NCBI RefSeq assembly: GCF_034314085.1
Contig: NZ_JAVIWI010000001.1
Coordinates: 4,526,001 to 4,590,000 of the forward strand
DNA from: Undibacterium sp. 5I1
Lineage (GTDB): Bacteria > Pseudomonadota > Gammaproteobacteria > Burkholderiales > Burkholderiaceae_D
Reading direction: 5' to 3'
DNA: 64,000 nucleotides
Position 1 is the stretch's first letter; the number at the start of each line of letters is the position of its first letter. This document shows positions 17,888 to 25,868 of this stretch, one piece after another. A program made the position numbers and the translations under genes. Under the pieces are notes generated by a model that saw nothing but the letters and a program-made list of their open reading frames with translations, had not been told where the DNA came from and did not search any database.

Positions 17888-18607
17888 TTATATCGATCCT
17901 TGGTTCACACGTTTAGACAAAGCCTCGGCACTCTCTTTACGTTCGCTGTATCGATCCACCAGATACGGTGCGACATCGCGGGTCAGCAGCGTGAACTTCA
18001 TCAACTCTTCCATCACATCCACCACACGGTCGTAATACGCTGATGGCTTCATCCGTCCCGCATCATCGAATTCTAAAAATGCTTTGGCGACTGATGATTG
18101 ATTGGGTATCGTCAGCATACGCATCCAGCGACCCAAAATGCGCAACTGATTGACAGCATTGAACGATTGCGATCCGCCGGAAACTTCCATGACTGCCAGC
18201 GTTTTACCCTGTGTCGGACGCACAGCGCCGATTGACAGAGGAATCCAGTCTATCTGCGCTTTCATAATCCCGGTCATCGCGCCATGGCGTTCTGGCGAGC
18301 ACCAGACCATGCCTTCCGCCCACAAAGATAAATCACGTAACTCTTTGACCTTGGGATGATCCTCTGGCGCGCCGTCCGGTAAAGGCAAGCCTTGTGGATC
18401 GAATACGCGTACCTCACCACCCATCGCTTCTAACAAACGAGCCGCCTCCAGCGTTAGTAATTTGCTATACGAGCGCTCGCGTAGCGAACCATACAACAGT
18501 AAAAAACGCGGCGCATGTGTGGCAGGCGCTGCGGGTCTTAACTGTGTATTGTCAGGTACTGTAAATAAGTCCTGATCCAGATTAGGCAGATCATTTAGCT
18601 TGGACAC
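17888..18607 (-). CDS. arsH: Organoarsenical oxidase ArsH (NADPH-dependent FMN reductase family)
   Basis: 239 residues. It is a flavodoxin-fold enzyme that oxidises trivalent organoarsenicals and reduces quinones. The FMN-binding loop [12 protein letters not shown], the [11 protein letters not shown] active-site segment and the VSGGSQSFN strand are all present. The frame reaches TTG 18625. I chose GTG 18607, nearer to the family start. Either way it overlaps the arsC end, so translation is coupled. It is the last gene of the arsR-aqpS-arsC-arsH operon. Confidence 0.93.
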   Translation of the reverse strand: MSKLNDLPNLDQDLFTVPDNTQLRPAAPATHAPRFLLLYGSLRERSYSKLLTLEAARLLEAMGGEVRVFDPQGLPLPDGAPEDHPKVKELRDLSLWAEGMVWCSPERHGAMTGIMKAQIDWIPLSIGAVRPTQGKTLAVMEVSGGSQSFNAVNQLRILGRWMRMLTIPNQSSVAKAFLEFDDAGRMKPSAYYDRVVDVMEELMKFTLLTRDVAPYLVDRYSERKESAEALSKRVNQGSI

Positions 18608-19028
18608 GGCGAGCCTCGTTATCAATCAATTCGATCACTTTTTCGCCATCTTCTTTGACGAATTCACCCAGTTGCGGTGACGGTAAAATATCTAACACCA
18701 GTTCGGACGGTCTGCATAGCTTAGCTCCCATTGGCGTGACGACAATCGGGCGGTTGATCAGGATGGGATGGGTCAACATAAAGTTGATTAGCTCATCGTC
18801 AGTCCATTTGCTGTCGTCCAATTTGAGCTCTTCGTACGGCGTCCCTTTTTGTCGTAGCAAGTCACGTACCGGGATGCCCATGGCCGCAATTAACTCCAGC
18901 AATTTATCGTGACTTGGCGGCGTGATCAGGTATTCAATGACTTCTGGCTCGATGCCGGTATTGCGTATTAAGGCCAGCGTATTGCGCGAGGTGCCGCATT
19001 TGGGATTGTGATAAATCGTGATCGTCAT
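18591..19028 (-). CDS. arsC: Arsenate reductase, glutaredoxin-dependent
   Basis: A 145-residue thioredoxin-fold ArsC. The catalytic Cys lies in [13 protein letters not shown] at residues ~6-18, and the distal [15 protein letters not shown] segment supplies the arsenate-site Arg. It reduces arsenate to arsenite using glutathione and glutaredoxin. In this operon the product would leave through the aquaporin encoded upstream, as no ArsB or Acr3 pump is present. It starts at ATG 19028. About 110 bp separates it from the aquaporin gene, and that gap holds nothing recognised. Confidence 0.96.
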   Translation of the reverse strand: MTITIYHNPKCGTSRNTLALIRNTGIEPEVIEYLITPPSHDKLLELIAAMGIPVRDLLRQKGTPYEELKLDDSKWTDDELINFMLTHPILINRPIVVTPMGAKLCRPSELVLDILPSPQLGEFVKEDGEKVIELIDNEARRVQAK

Positions 19029-19140
19029 GGAAGTCCGCCTAGGTAATTAAGTGATTAAGTAATTAAGTAATAGTTAGCTTAAAAAATATTGCGAGTAGCC
19101 GGAATGATTTAAGCAAAATCGTTGGGCGCAAGCTTGCTTG

Positions 19141-19848
19141 CTATGCTTTTACTTCTGACAGCGGTGCTGGATAAAGCCAGCAAAATAGCAGCGTTGCAGC
19201 GGCCGCCCCCAGCAACTGAGCAGCGATAAAGCCCGGCGTATCTGCCGGTCTGATTCCTGCAAAGGTATTGCTCGCGGCACGCGCCAGGGTCACTGCCGGA
19301 TTGGCAAACGAGGTCGAGGAGGTGAACCAATACGCTGCTGTGATGTAAGCGGCAACGGCAAATGGCGTTGTATTAGGCTTGCTGCGCGAGCAGCCGATGA
19401 TGGTGGCAATCAAACCAAAGGTCGCAACAAACTCACTCCACCACTGGCCAGCGCCAGTTCGTACATGTGTTGATGCAAAAAATAATGGATCATCAAACAT
19501 GTAATGTGCAGCTGCCACACCCGCAAATGCCCCCACAATTTGAACGGCGATATAAGCTAACAATTCTGATGAGGGCAAATTTTTTTGCCATGCTTCGGAT
19601 AGGCTGACTACCGGATTAAAATGCGCACCCGATACCGCGCCAAACATCAAAATCAAGGCAACTAAACCAGCCCCGGTCGCTATCGCATTCGCCAGCAGAG
19701 CGATTGCAACATTACCAGCGGACAAGCGTTCGGCCATGATGCCAGAGCCGATCACAATCGCGAGCAAAAACGCCGTACCCAGACCTTCGGCGACCAGACG
19801 TCGGGATAAGTTCGCTTTGATCCGATTATTAGCGGAGATTTGGGTCAT
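19141..19848 (-). CDS. aqpS: Aquaglyceroporin AqpS-like arsenite channel
   Basis: 235 residues of the MIP family with six hydrophobic helices and the two half-helix signatures NPVVSLSEAW (~78) and NPAVTLARAA (~185). The first is NPV rather than NPA, a variation known in the AqpS/AqpZ-like arsenic group. It overlaps arsR by four bases (ATGA) and precedes arsC. In Sinorhizobium meliloti an arsR-aqpS-arsC-arsH operon uses this channel for downhill efflux of arsenite. The same order here supports that role rather than water transport. Confidence 0.92.
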   Translation of the reverse strand: MTQISANNRIKANLSRRLVAEGLGTAFLLAIVIGSGIMAERLSAGNVAIALLANAIATGAGLVALILMFGAVSGAHFNPVVSLSEAWQKNLPSSELLAYIAVQIVGAFAGVAAAHYMFDDPLFFASTHVRTGAGQWWSEFVATFGLIATIIGCSRSKPNTTPFAVAAYITAAYWFTSSTSFANPAVTLARAASNTFAGIRPADTPGFIAAQLLGAAAATLLFCWLYPAPLSEVKA

Positions 19849-20216
19849 AGGTTTGCAGTACTGCCGCGATTATTCTCTCGCTCGGTGACTTGCTGATCCA
19901 TCGGTGCGCAGGTCGCATTTGGAGAGCAAGGATTTCCGCCACAGCAGTTTTCCGTCAAAAAGCTGATCAGATCATTCATCACCGTAAAATTGGCGGCGTA
20001 AATCATAAATCGCCCATCTTGTTGCACCGTGATCAAACCGGCATGCATCAGCTCTTTTAGATGAAAGGATAAAGACGATGGCGCAATGCCAAGGAGTTCG
20101 CTGATTTTGCTGGCGATGACGCCGCTGGGGCCACTTTGGACTAGCAAGCGGAAGATCGCCAGGCGGGAATCTTGGGCAATCGCGGCGAGGGCGCTAACAG
20201 CTTGTTTCGTTTCCAT
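19845..20216 (-). CDS. arsR: ArsR/SmtB-family arsenic-responsive repressor
   Basis: A 123-residue winged-helix regulator. The helix-turn-helix is around residues 30-65 (ASKISELLGIAPSSLSFHLKEL). The wing GLITVQQDGRFMIY follows. A C-terminal Cys-rich tail (NCCGGNPC and ATCAP) should sense As(III). It is the first gene of the ars operon and overlaps aqpS. AAGGGGAA is a good ribosome site. A palindrome at 20487-20514 is a candidate operator but lies ~270 bp upstream, beyond a long inverted-repeat element. Confidence 0.94.
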   Translation of the reverse strand: METKQAVSALAAIAQDSRLAIFRLLVQSGPSGVIASKISELLGIAPSSLSFHLKELMHAGLITVQQDGRFMIYAANFTVMNDLISFLTENCCGGNPCSPNATCAPMDQQVTERENNRGSTANL

Positions 20217-20235
20217 ATTTAATTCCCCTTGTTTT

Positions 20236-20472
20236 AACCCAGATTTTCCATTAGACCGCTACCACTTCGCAAAAAACGCAGACGGCGTGTAGTCTTCAGA
20301 GGGATAACACCACCGCGATTTGAGTGGGAGCGCTACAGCGACAATTGCACCTTTGGCGAACTGCCTGGCGTTGTTGCCCCTCCTGGCAAGATGCAGCTTG
20401 CGTCGTCGTCGCGTCTAGCCAGTCAGTCCGCCAAAGACACACTTGTCGCTGTTCCAATGGAAAATCTGGGTT
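20236..20472 (-). repeat. Nested inverted-repeat element in the arsR leader
   Basis: Perfect 17-bp inverted ends: AACCCAGATTTTCCATT at 20236-20252 and its exact reverse complement at 20456-20472. Inside lies a second, imperfect ~33-bp inverted repeat (arms starting AGCGACAA at 20337 and ending TTGTCGCT at 20450, with CTTTGGCG/CGCCAAAG in the middle). The near arm ends about 4 bases upstream of the arsR ribosome site. No protein is encoded. It is either a small non-autonomous insertion or a structured leader. Confidence 0.7.
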
Positions 20473-20486
20473 TAATTTTCTATTTA

Positions 20487-20514
20487 ATTTCGATAATTCT
20501 ATATTAATTGAAAT
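20487..20514. promoter_or_regulatory. Candidate ArsR operator palindrome
   Basis: A 28-bp palindrome with half-sites ATTTCGAT and ATTGAAAT; 10 of 14 paired positions are complementary and one more is a G-T pair. It is AT-rich, as expected for ArsR/SmtB operators, and lies in the arsR-hrcA gap. Assignment is by position and symmetry only. Confidence 0.45.
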
Positions 20515-20665
20515 ATCAAAGTAAACAGATATTATGAAGATGCAGCGAGGGAAAATTTGAGAATTGCATTAAAAGCACCAAATAATAAGCGTCTTGCTTC
20601 ATTGCAAGCGAATATGGGTTTATATTTCTATGTCATTGATTACAACGCTCGCATAGAATACAAAC

Positions 20666-21685
20666 ATGCAACTCGATATTCGCGCACAAACATTACTTAA
20701 AGCTCTGGTAGAACGCTACATCGCTGATGGTCAGCCGGTGGGTTCGCGGGCGCTCTCAAAAATTTCTGGATTGGAGTTGTCTCCTGCCACCATTCGTAAT
20801 GTGATGGCAGATCTGGAAGAAATGGGCTTTGTCGCCAGCCCGCATACGTCGGCGGGACGGATTCCGACCCCGCGCGGGTACCGCGTGTTTGTGGACAAAC
20901 TACTGACCGTGCAGGAATTTGATGGCACTGCGCTGGAGTCGCGTATGCAAGCGAGCGTGTTTTCTAATTCCCCACAAAAAATTATTTCTAACGCGGCTCA
21001 GGTGTTGTCGTCGCTATCGCAATTTGCAGGTGTAGTCATGACCCCGCGGCATGAATCAACATTCCAGCAAGTCGAGTTTTTACGCTTATCTGAAAAGCGG
21101 ATTTTGCTGGTCGTGGTCGCGCCCAATGGCGAAGTGCATAACCGCTTGCTGCTGACCGATGTTGATTACAACTCCTCGCAATTGGTGCAGGCCGCGAATT
21201 ATCTGAATCAAAATTTTGGTGGATTGAGTTTTGAAGACGCTCGCTTACGTATCAACACTGAATTACGCCAATTGCAAAACGATATGACGCGCCTGATGCA
21301 AGCGGCGGTCGAAGCGGGCAGTGATGCGATGTCAGATCAGTCGGACGAGGTGGTGATTTCGGGCGAGCGCAATTTGCTCAATGTGCAGGACTTGTCGAAT
21401 AATATGACTTCTTTGCGTAAGTTATTTGATATGTTCGAGCAAAAAACCGGACTGATGCAATTGCTGGACGTGTCTAGTAAAGCGACCGGGGTACAAATTT
21501 TTATCGGAGGCGAATCGCAACTCGTACCGATGGATGAAATGAGTATTGTCACTGCGCCTTATGGCGTGAACGGTAAAATTGTCGGCACGCTTGGGGTGAT
21601 AGGGCCAACTCGTATGGCTTATGAACGTGTTATTCCTATTGTTGATATCACTGCAAAGCTACTCTCAAATGCGCTAAGTCAATAG
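20666..21685 (+). CDS. hrcA: Heat-inducible transcription repressor HrcA
   Basis: 339 residues. It represses chaperone genes by binding CIRCE and depends on GroEL. The N-terminal winged helix has [16 protein letters not shown] and [17 protein letters not shown], followed by [16 protein letters not shown], and the long GAF-like C-terminal domain ends with [15 protein letters not shown]. The start ATG at 20666 lacks a visible Shine-Dalgarno sequence. TAGAAT at 20654-20659 could be a -10 element placing the transcript start close to the ATG. No CIRCE element is visible upstream of it in this window. It is divergent from the ars operon. Confidence 0.97.
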   Translation: MQLDIRAQTLLKALVERYIADGQPVGSRALSKISGLELSPATIRNVMADLEEMGFVASPHTSAGRIPTPRGYRVFVDKLLTVQEFDGTALESRMQASVFSNSPQKIISNAAQVLSSLSQFAGVVMTPRHESTFQQVEFLRLSEKRILLVVVAPNGEVHNRLLLTDVDYNSSQLVQAANYLNQNFGGLSFEDARLRINTELRQLQNDMTRLMQAAVEAGSDAMSDQSDEVVISGERNLLNVQDLSNNMTSLRKLFDMFEQKTGLMQLLDVSSKATGVQIFIGGESQLVPMDEMSIVTAPYGVNGKIVGTLGVIGPTRMAYERVIPIVDITAKLLSNALSQ

Positions 21686-21724
21686 CCGATATCCAGTATC
21701 CAAATTCCAAATAATGAGGTTGTT

Positions 21725-22144
21725 ATGAACAACAAAAATATCTCTGTTTTAATTGTTGACGACAATGATATGACTCGTGAGGTTTTACGGGTAGTACTGC
21801 GCAGCGAGGGTTATAACGTCGTTGGCGATGCTTCTGATGGTGGGTCGGGTTTGGAAATGGCGATCAAACTCAATCCGCAAATTATTCTATTGGATGTAGT
21901 TATGCCTAAAATCGGCGGCTTAGAAATATTGCCAAAAATGAAGGAAGCATTGCCAAATGCGATGATTTTGATGGTGACTGCGAATAAAGATCAAGCCACG
22001 GTGACGGAGGCTGTTAAAGCCGGTATTCACGGCTATATCGTAAAACCTTTTAATTCACAGCGAGTGATTGATGCAGTGGCAGGGGTAGTAGAAAAAATTC
22101 GTAAGCAAAATGCTAGCAGCGAAAATACCAGTAGCGACGTTTGA
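21725..22144 (+). CDS. Stand-alone response regulator receiver (CheY-like)
   Basis: 139 residues, a single receiver domain with acidic pocket DDND, the phospho-acceptor Asp in ILLDVVMP, Thr in MVTANK and Lys in IVKPFN. A short Ser/Asn-rich tail follows. No output domain is present, so it should act by protein contact. The partner kinase is not in the window. GAGG upstream supports ATG 21725. It lies 39 bp after hrcA and may be co-transcribed with it. Confidence 0.93.
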   Translation: MNNKNISVLIVDDNDMTREVLRVVLRSEGYNVVGDASDGGSGLEMAIKLNPQIILLDVVMPKIGGLEILPKMKEALPNAMILMVTANKDQATVTEAVKAGIHGYIVKPFNSQRVIDAVAGVVEKIRKQNASSENTSSDV

Positions 22145-22198
22145 GTACGAATTTGATCAGTAAATATCAGTAGAAGCTGATACTTGTGTTCTCATTTT

Positions 22199-22636
22199 TT
22201 ATGATTTGCGATTTCTGTGTTCGCAATTTTGTTTGGTGCAATGACCATACATCGCTAGCGAATGTTCAGCAATAGTAAAGCCACGCTCCAGTGCAACGGC
22301 ATGTTGTTGCTTCTCAATTTGCTCGTCATAGAACTCTTCTACCAAACCGCAGTCCAAACAGACCAAATGGTCGTGATGCGAACCTTCGTTTAGTTCAAAG
22401 ATGGCTTTGCCGGTTTCAAAATGATTACGATTTAACAATCCGGCTTGTTCGAACTGGGTTAAAACCCGATATACCGTCGCTAAACCGACATCCATATTTT
22501 CATTCAGCAGAATTTTATAAACATCTTCCGCTGTCAGATGGCGAACTGGGCTACTTTGGAAAATTTCTAAAATTTTCAGCCTTGGCAAAGTCGCTTTCAG
22601 GCCGCTGGATTTGAGATTGGGAGTGGTATTCGTCAT
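22199..22636 (-). CDS. fur: Ferric uptake regulator
   Basis: 145 residues from ATG 22636; the frame extends to TTG 22648. It is a Fe(II)-dependent repressor. The winged helix ([15 protein letters not shown], then [11 protein letters not shown] and [14 protein letters not shown]) is followed by the metal-site [11 protein letters not shown] and a C-terminal CTKQNCEH that provides structural zinc Cys. It is divergent from bamE with a 350-bp spacer, the usual betaproteobacterial arrangement. I saw no convincing Fur box in the spacer. Confidence 0.97.
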   Translation of the reverse strand: MTNTTPNLKSSGLKATLPRLKILEIFQSSPVRHLTAEDVYKILLNENMDVGLATVYRVLTQFEQAGLLNRNHFETGKAIFELNEGSHHDHLVCLDCGLVEEFYDEQIEKQQHAVALERGFTIAEHSLAMYGHCTKQNCEHRNRKS

Positions 22637-22986
22637 GTTTTCGGTCAAAAAGAGTGTATCTGCTTTATGATATCGGGTTTAGAGCTTAACTCAAAGCGAA
22701 TCTCAGCATAATCCCGGCGTAATTTCAGGGTGGTTTTTTGGGGTTTTAATCGACGTATATCAAGCTTGCATCAGTGAGTGATTTCATTATGCTGCTTTAT
22801 TCTAAGATTCTTTCGCGCTGTATTTGTGTTCTTTGTGTAGGCTCTCACTTAAGTTGCCACCTAAGTTACTACCCAAGTAACGCCAAAGTTAAACGTAATA
22901 AATTAGTAAGTAAGATTGATATAAGCTGTTTGAATTAATTATTTTTTGCAAACTGTACACCGTTGCACATCACATTGAGGTTATTT
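22637..22986. other. fur-bamE divergent intergenic region
   Basis: 350 bp without a gene. It contains a degenerate 12-bp triplet repeat (TTAAGTTGCCAC, CTAAGTTACTAC, CCAAGTAACGCC) at 22849-22884. Promoters of both flanking genes must lie here, but no strong -35/-10 pair could be chosen. Confidence 0.5.
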
Positions 22987-23592
22987 ATGCGATTGTTGTT
23001 TTCTGAAGTATCCCGAGGTACCGCGCAAGGTTTGACTGCTCTCGCTTTGGCGTTTGGTGTAGTTGGTGTCTCTGGCTGCGCTATGCTCAATCCTATGGTG
23101 GATACACCGCCAGTGACCAAGCTCCCTAGTTCCACTGACTCCGCAGTGACGGATGCTGGTAACAAAGACGGCGCCAAACTCAATTCTGCTGATGGCGCAC
23201 AAAAAACGACGCCAACAGGCGTATCCAAATTTTTAGGTTACATCTCGCCTTACCGGATTACGATTCAGCAAGGTAACTTTGTCTCGCAAGAAATGGTATC
23301 GCAACTTAAAGAAGGCATGACCCGTGAGCAAGTCCGGTTTTTGCTGGGTACGGCATTATTGACCGATATGTTCCACGAAGACCGCTGGGACTACCCGTTC
23401 CGTTTATTAAAGCCGAACGGCGAATTACTCACCAGCCGCGTGGCGGTATTTTTTAAGAACAATACTGTGCAACGTTTTGAGGGTGGTAATTTGCCCAACG
23501 AAAAAGACTACTTAGCCAATATTACGACTTCTGCAATTGGTGTGAGAGCTGAATCTTCTATCCTGACGACGGATAAAGATAAGAAAAAATAA
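22987..23592 (+). CDS. bamE: Outer-membrane assembly lipoprotein BamE (OmlA)
   Basis: 201 residues from ATG 22987, preceded by TTGAGG. The frame also has an upstream TTG at 22963. The lipobox VSGC gives a lipid-anchored Cys near residue 31. The SmpA/OmlA domain follows ([46 protein letters not shown]). It is part of the BAM complex that inserts beta-barrels. A Thr/Ser/Asp-rich linker sits between the lipid anchor and the domain. dapB follows after 13 bp, probably in the same transcript. Confidence 0.94.
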   Translation: MRLLFSEVSRGTAQGLTALALAFGVVGVSGCAMLNPMVDTPPVTKLPSSTDSAVTDAGNKDGAKLNSADGAQKTTPTGVSKFLGYISPYRITIQQGNFVSQEMVSQLKEGMTREQVRFLLGTALLTDMFHEDRWDYPFRLLKPNGELLTSRVAVFFKNNTVQRFEGGNLPNEKDYLANITTSAIGVRAESSILTTDKDKKK

Positions 23593-23605
23593 TCAAGGTA
23601 TTCCG

Positions 23606-24421
23606 ATGACAGTATTAAAAATCGCCGTGACCGGTGCATCTGGTCGCATGGGTAAAATGTTGATCGAGACCATCACTGCGGCAGATGATGTTGCACTGGT
23701 CGGCGCACTGGATTTGCCTGGATCGCCTGCTTTGGGGGCTGATGCCGGTGCCAGTTTAGGCAAGCCAGTTGGCGTTTTAATTGAGTCTGATTTGTCGACG
23801 GCTTTGGCAGATGCTGATTGTCTGATCGACTTTACCCGTACTGAAGGCACCTTAACGCATCTGGCTTACTGCGCGGAACATGGCATTAAAATGGTTATTG
23901 GTACGACGGGTTTTGATGATGAAGGTAAAGCAGCGATTGCCGCTGCAGCGCAAAAAACGGCGATTGTATTTGCGCCGAACATGAGTGTCGGCGTGAATGT
24001 GACGTTGAAGTTGTTAGAAATGGCAGCCAAGAATTTTGCGCAGGGCTACGATATAGAAATTATCGAAGCGCACCACCGTCATAAAGTTGATGCGCCCTCC
24101 GGTACCGCATTAAAAATGGGCGAAGTCATCGCAAGTACACTAGGTCGTGATTTGAACGAAGTCGGCGTGTTCGCACGAGAAGGTGTCACCGGCGAACGTG
24201 ACCCTTCTTCGATCGGCTTTGCCACCATTCGTGGCGGCGATATTGTCGGCGACCATACAGTGATGTTCGCAGGGATTGGTGAGCGGGTAGAAATCAGCCA
24301 TAAATCGTCTAGCAGGATTAATTATGCCCACGGCAGTTTGCGCGCAGCACGGTTTTTGGCGGATAAGAAAACTGGTTTGTACGATATGTTTGATGTGCTG
24401 GGTTTGAATTCAGTAGCTTAG
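23606..24421 (+). CDS. dapB: 4-hydroxy-tetrahydrodipicolinate reductase
   Basis: 271 residues. NAD(P)H-dependent step of lysine and diaminopimelate synthesis. The Rossmann motif [10 protein letters not shown] is at the N-terminus, GTTGF in the middle, and the active-site block [16 protein letters not shown] contains the catalytic His and Lys. AAGG precedes the ATG. It sits 13 bp after bamE. A family B repeat begins just after its stop codon. Confidence 0.97.
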   Translation: MTVLKIAVTGASGRMGKMLIETITAADDVALVGALDLPGSPALGADAGASLGKPVGVLIESDLSTALADADCLIDFTRTEGTLTHLAYCAEHGIKMVIGTTGFDDEGKAAIAAAAQKTAIVFAPNMSVGVNVTLKLLEMAAKNFAQGYDIEIIEAHHRHKVDAPSGTALKMGEVIASTLGRDLNEVGVFAREGVTGERDPSSIGFATIRGGDIVGDHTVMFAGIGERVEISHKSSSRINYAHGSLRAARFLADKKTGLYDMFDVLGLNSVA

Positions 24422-24422
24422 T

Positions 24423-24523
24423 AGGAGTTACGCAAAACCGCGCCAGCCGCGTTGCAGCGACTAGCCGTATTAAAGTACTGTCTTCGTCGCGATGCGTTTC
24501 CGGGACAATTTTGCGTAAGTTCT
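24423..24523 (+). repeat. Family B inverted repeat, copy B2
   Basis: Ends AGGAGTTACGCAAAA and TTTTGCGTAAGTTCT are inverted. The left interior GTTGCAGCGACTAGCCGTA is identical to B3. It lies immediately downstream of dapB, where it could fold as a 3' hairpin. Confidence 0.8.
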
Positions 24524-24581
24524 ATTTTGGAAACACAGAGACTATTTAATTTATTAACCGACGATCTTTTTAACGAGTCCT

Positions 24582-25250
24582 ATGATTTTTGATTACTGGT
24601 CCCAAGTTGATGAAATAAGCCACGCAGTAGCTTATTTTTTGATGGCGATGTCCCTCGTCAGCTGGTTCATTATTTTTTATAAAACCTGGTCGTTTTGGCG
24701 CGTTCGCAAAACCGCGCCAGTTGTTGAGTCTTTTTGGAAAGCGCCAAATATCAATGATGCGCTTAGCCTGATCAGTCATGCTGATAGCGAAGACATTTAT
24801 GCTTCTCTGGCGAGAAGAAGTATGGCGGCTGCGGACCTAAAACTCTCTACAGAACCAGCACGCGCTAGCGCAGGACTTAATACTAATTCTGCTTTAAGCG
24901 ACATTCTTACCCGGGTTTTGCGGCAAGAATTAAACCGTGTTACGGTCAAACTGGAATCTGGCTTAAGTATTTTGGCCTCCATCGGAGCGACTGCACCTTT
25001 TGTCGGTTTGCTCGGCACGGTGTGGGGTATTTTTCATGCGCTGACGACGATTGCAAATAATGGTGCCGTGCAGATCGCGCAAGTAGCTGGTCCGGTCGGC
25101 GAGGCATTAATCATGACGGCATTAGGTTTGATGGTGGCGATTCCTGCGGTATTGGCCTATAACGCTTTTAACCGTATGAACCGTATTACCATGGCAGAGC
25201 TAGATGCTTTTGCGCATGATCTGCATGCACACCTTAGTCCGCGCGGATAA
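24582..25250 (+). CDS. exbB: MotA/TolQ/ExbB proton-channel family protein
   Basis: 222 residues with three membrane helices: ~15-35, a second around residues 125-150 (SILASIGATAPFVGLLGTVWGIFHAL) and a third around 165-190. The signature segment ATAPFVGLLGTVWGI is typical. With the ExbD-like protein 76 bp downstream it would form a proton-driven energiser for TonB-like transport. It could equally be a TolQ-like paralog, because tonB, tolA and tolB are not in the window. Gene order exbB-exbD-leuS is common in this order of bacteria. Confidence 0.9.
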   Translation: MIFDYWSQVDEISHAVAYFLMAMSLVSWFIIFYKTWSFWRVRKTAPVVESFWKAPNINDALSLISHADSEDIYASLARRSMAAADLKLSTEPARASAGLNTNSALSDILTRVLRQELNRVTVKLESGLSILASIGATAPFVGLLGTVWGIFHALTTIANNGAVQIAQVAGPVGEALIMTALGLMVAIPAVLAYNAFNRMNRITMAELDAFAHDLHAHLSPRG

Positions 25251-25326
25251 GAGCGTAACTCGGCTAACGTCAGCAATAAACTAACCACAAGCTTGCCAAC
25301 GTAGTAAATAAAAATCTCAACGCATT

Positions 25327-25776
25327 ATGGCCTTCGGTAAATTCAATCAGGCAAGTGACTCGGCAGCAAAAACACCGGCTGCTATGGCCGATATCAACGT
25401 CACACCGATGGTGGATGTCATGTTGGTATTGCTGGTAATTTTTATCATTACCGCCCCTTTGATGACACAAGCTATCAAGCTTGAATTACCTATTGCAAAA
25501 TCAAATACGGCCCCCCAATTGCCAAACAACATCACCATCTCATTTGACTCTAAAGGCGTTTTATATTGGGATAAACAGGTCATTACTTTTAAAGATTTAA
25601 ACGTAAAATTAGCAAAAGCAGCACAAAAATTACCGCAGCCAGAATTGCAATTGCGTGCCGATAAAGCAACTCGCTACGAGATCATTGCCCAAGTGATGGC
25701 GGCAGCCCAAGAACAAGGTTTGGGTAAAATTGGTTTTGTGACTGAGCAGCCAGGCCAACCACTCGATCAAAAGTAA
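25327..25776 (+). CDS. exbD: ExbD/TolR-family biopolymer transport protein
   Basis: 149 residues. A cytoplasmic N-terminus with INVTPMVDVMLVLLVIF carries the single membrane helix and its conserved proton-path Asp. A periplasmic domain with the short ELQLRADKATRYEIIAQVM motif follows. It partners the upstream ExbB-like channel. Confidence 0.92.
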   Translation: MAFGKFNQASDSAAKTPAAMADINVTPMVDVMLVLLVIFIITAPLMTQAIKLELPIAKSNTAPQLPNNITISFDSKGVLYWDKQVITFKDLNVKLAKAAQKLPQPELQLRADKATRYEIIAQVMAAAQEQGLGKIGFVTEQPGQPLDQK

Positions 25777-25817
25777 TCTACAGCGTTATCCTTAATCAGG
25801 ATGCCACCTGAACCAGT

Positions 25818-25823
25818 TATAAT
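25818..25823 (+). promoter_or_regulatory. Possible -10 element of leuS
   Basis: Perfect TATAAT 46 bp before the leuS ATG, but no convincing -35 hexamer at 16-18 bp spacing. Tentative. Confidence 0.3.
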
Positions 25824-25868
25824 CAAAGGTTCAAAAGATCCCCTCGCATTTAGAAAATATAGCCCGCC

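Noticed and set aside
20520..20665. CIRCE operator upstream of hrcA
   Set aside because: No TTAGCACTC-N9-GAGTGCTAA-like sequence is present in this gap.
24704..24719. CGCAAAACCGCGCCAG inside the exbB-like gene, identical to part of repeat B2
   Set aside because: It encodes a normal piece of the protein and lacks the rest of the repeat; probably coincidence, though a gene-repeat exchange cannot be excluded.
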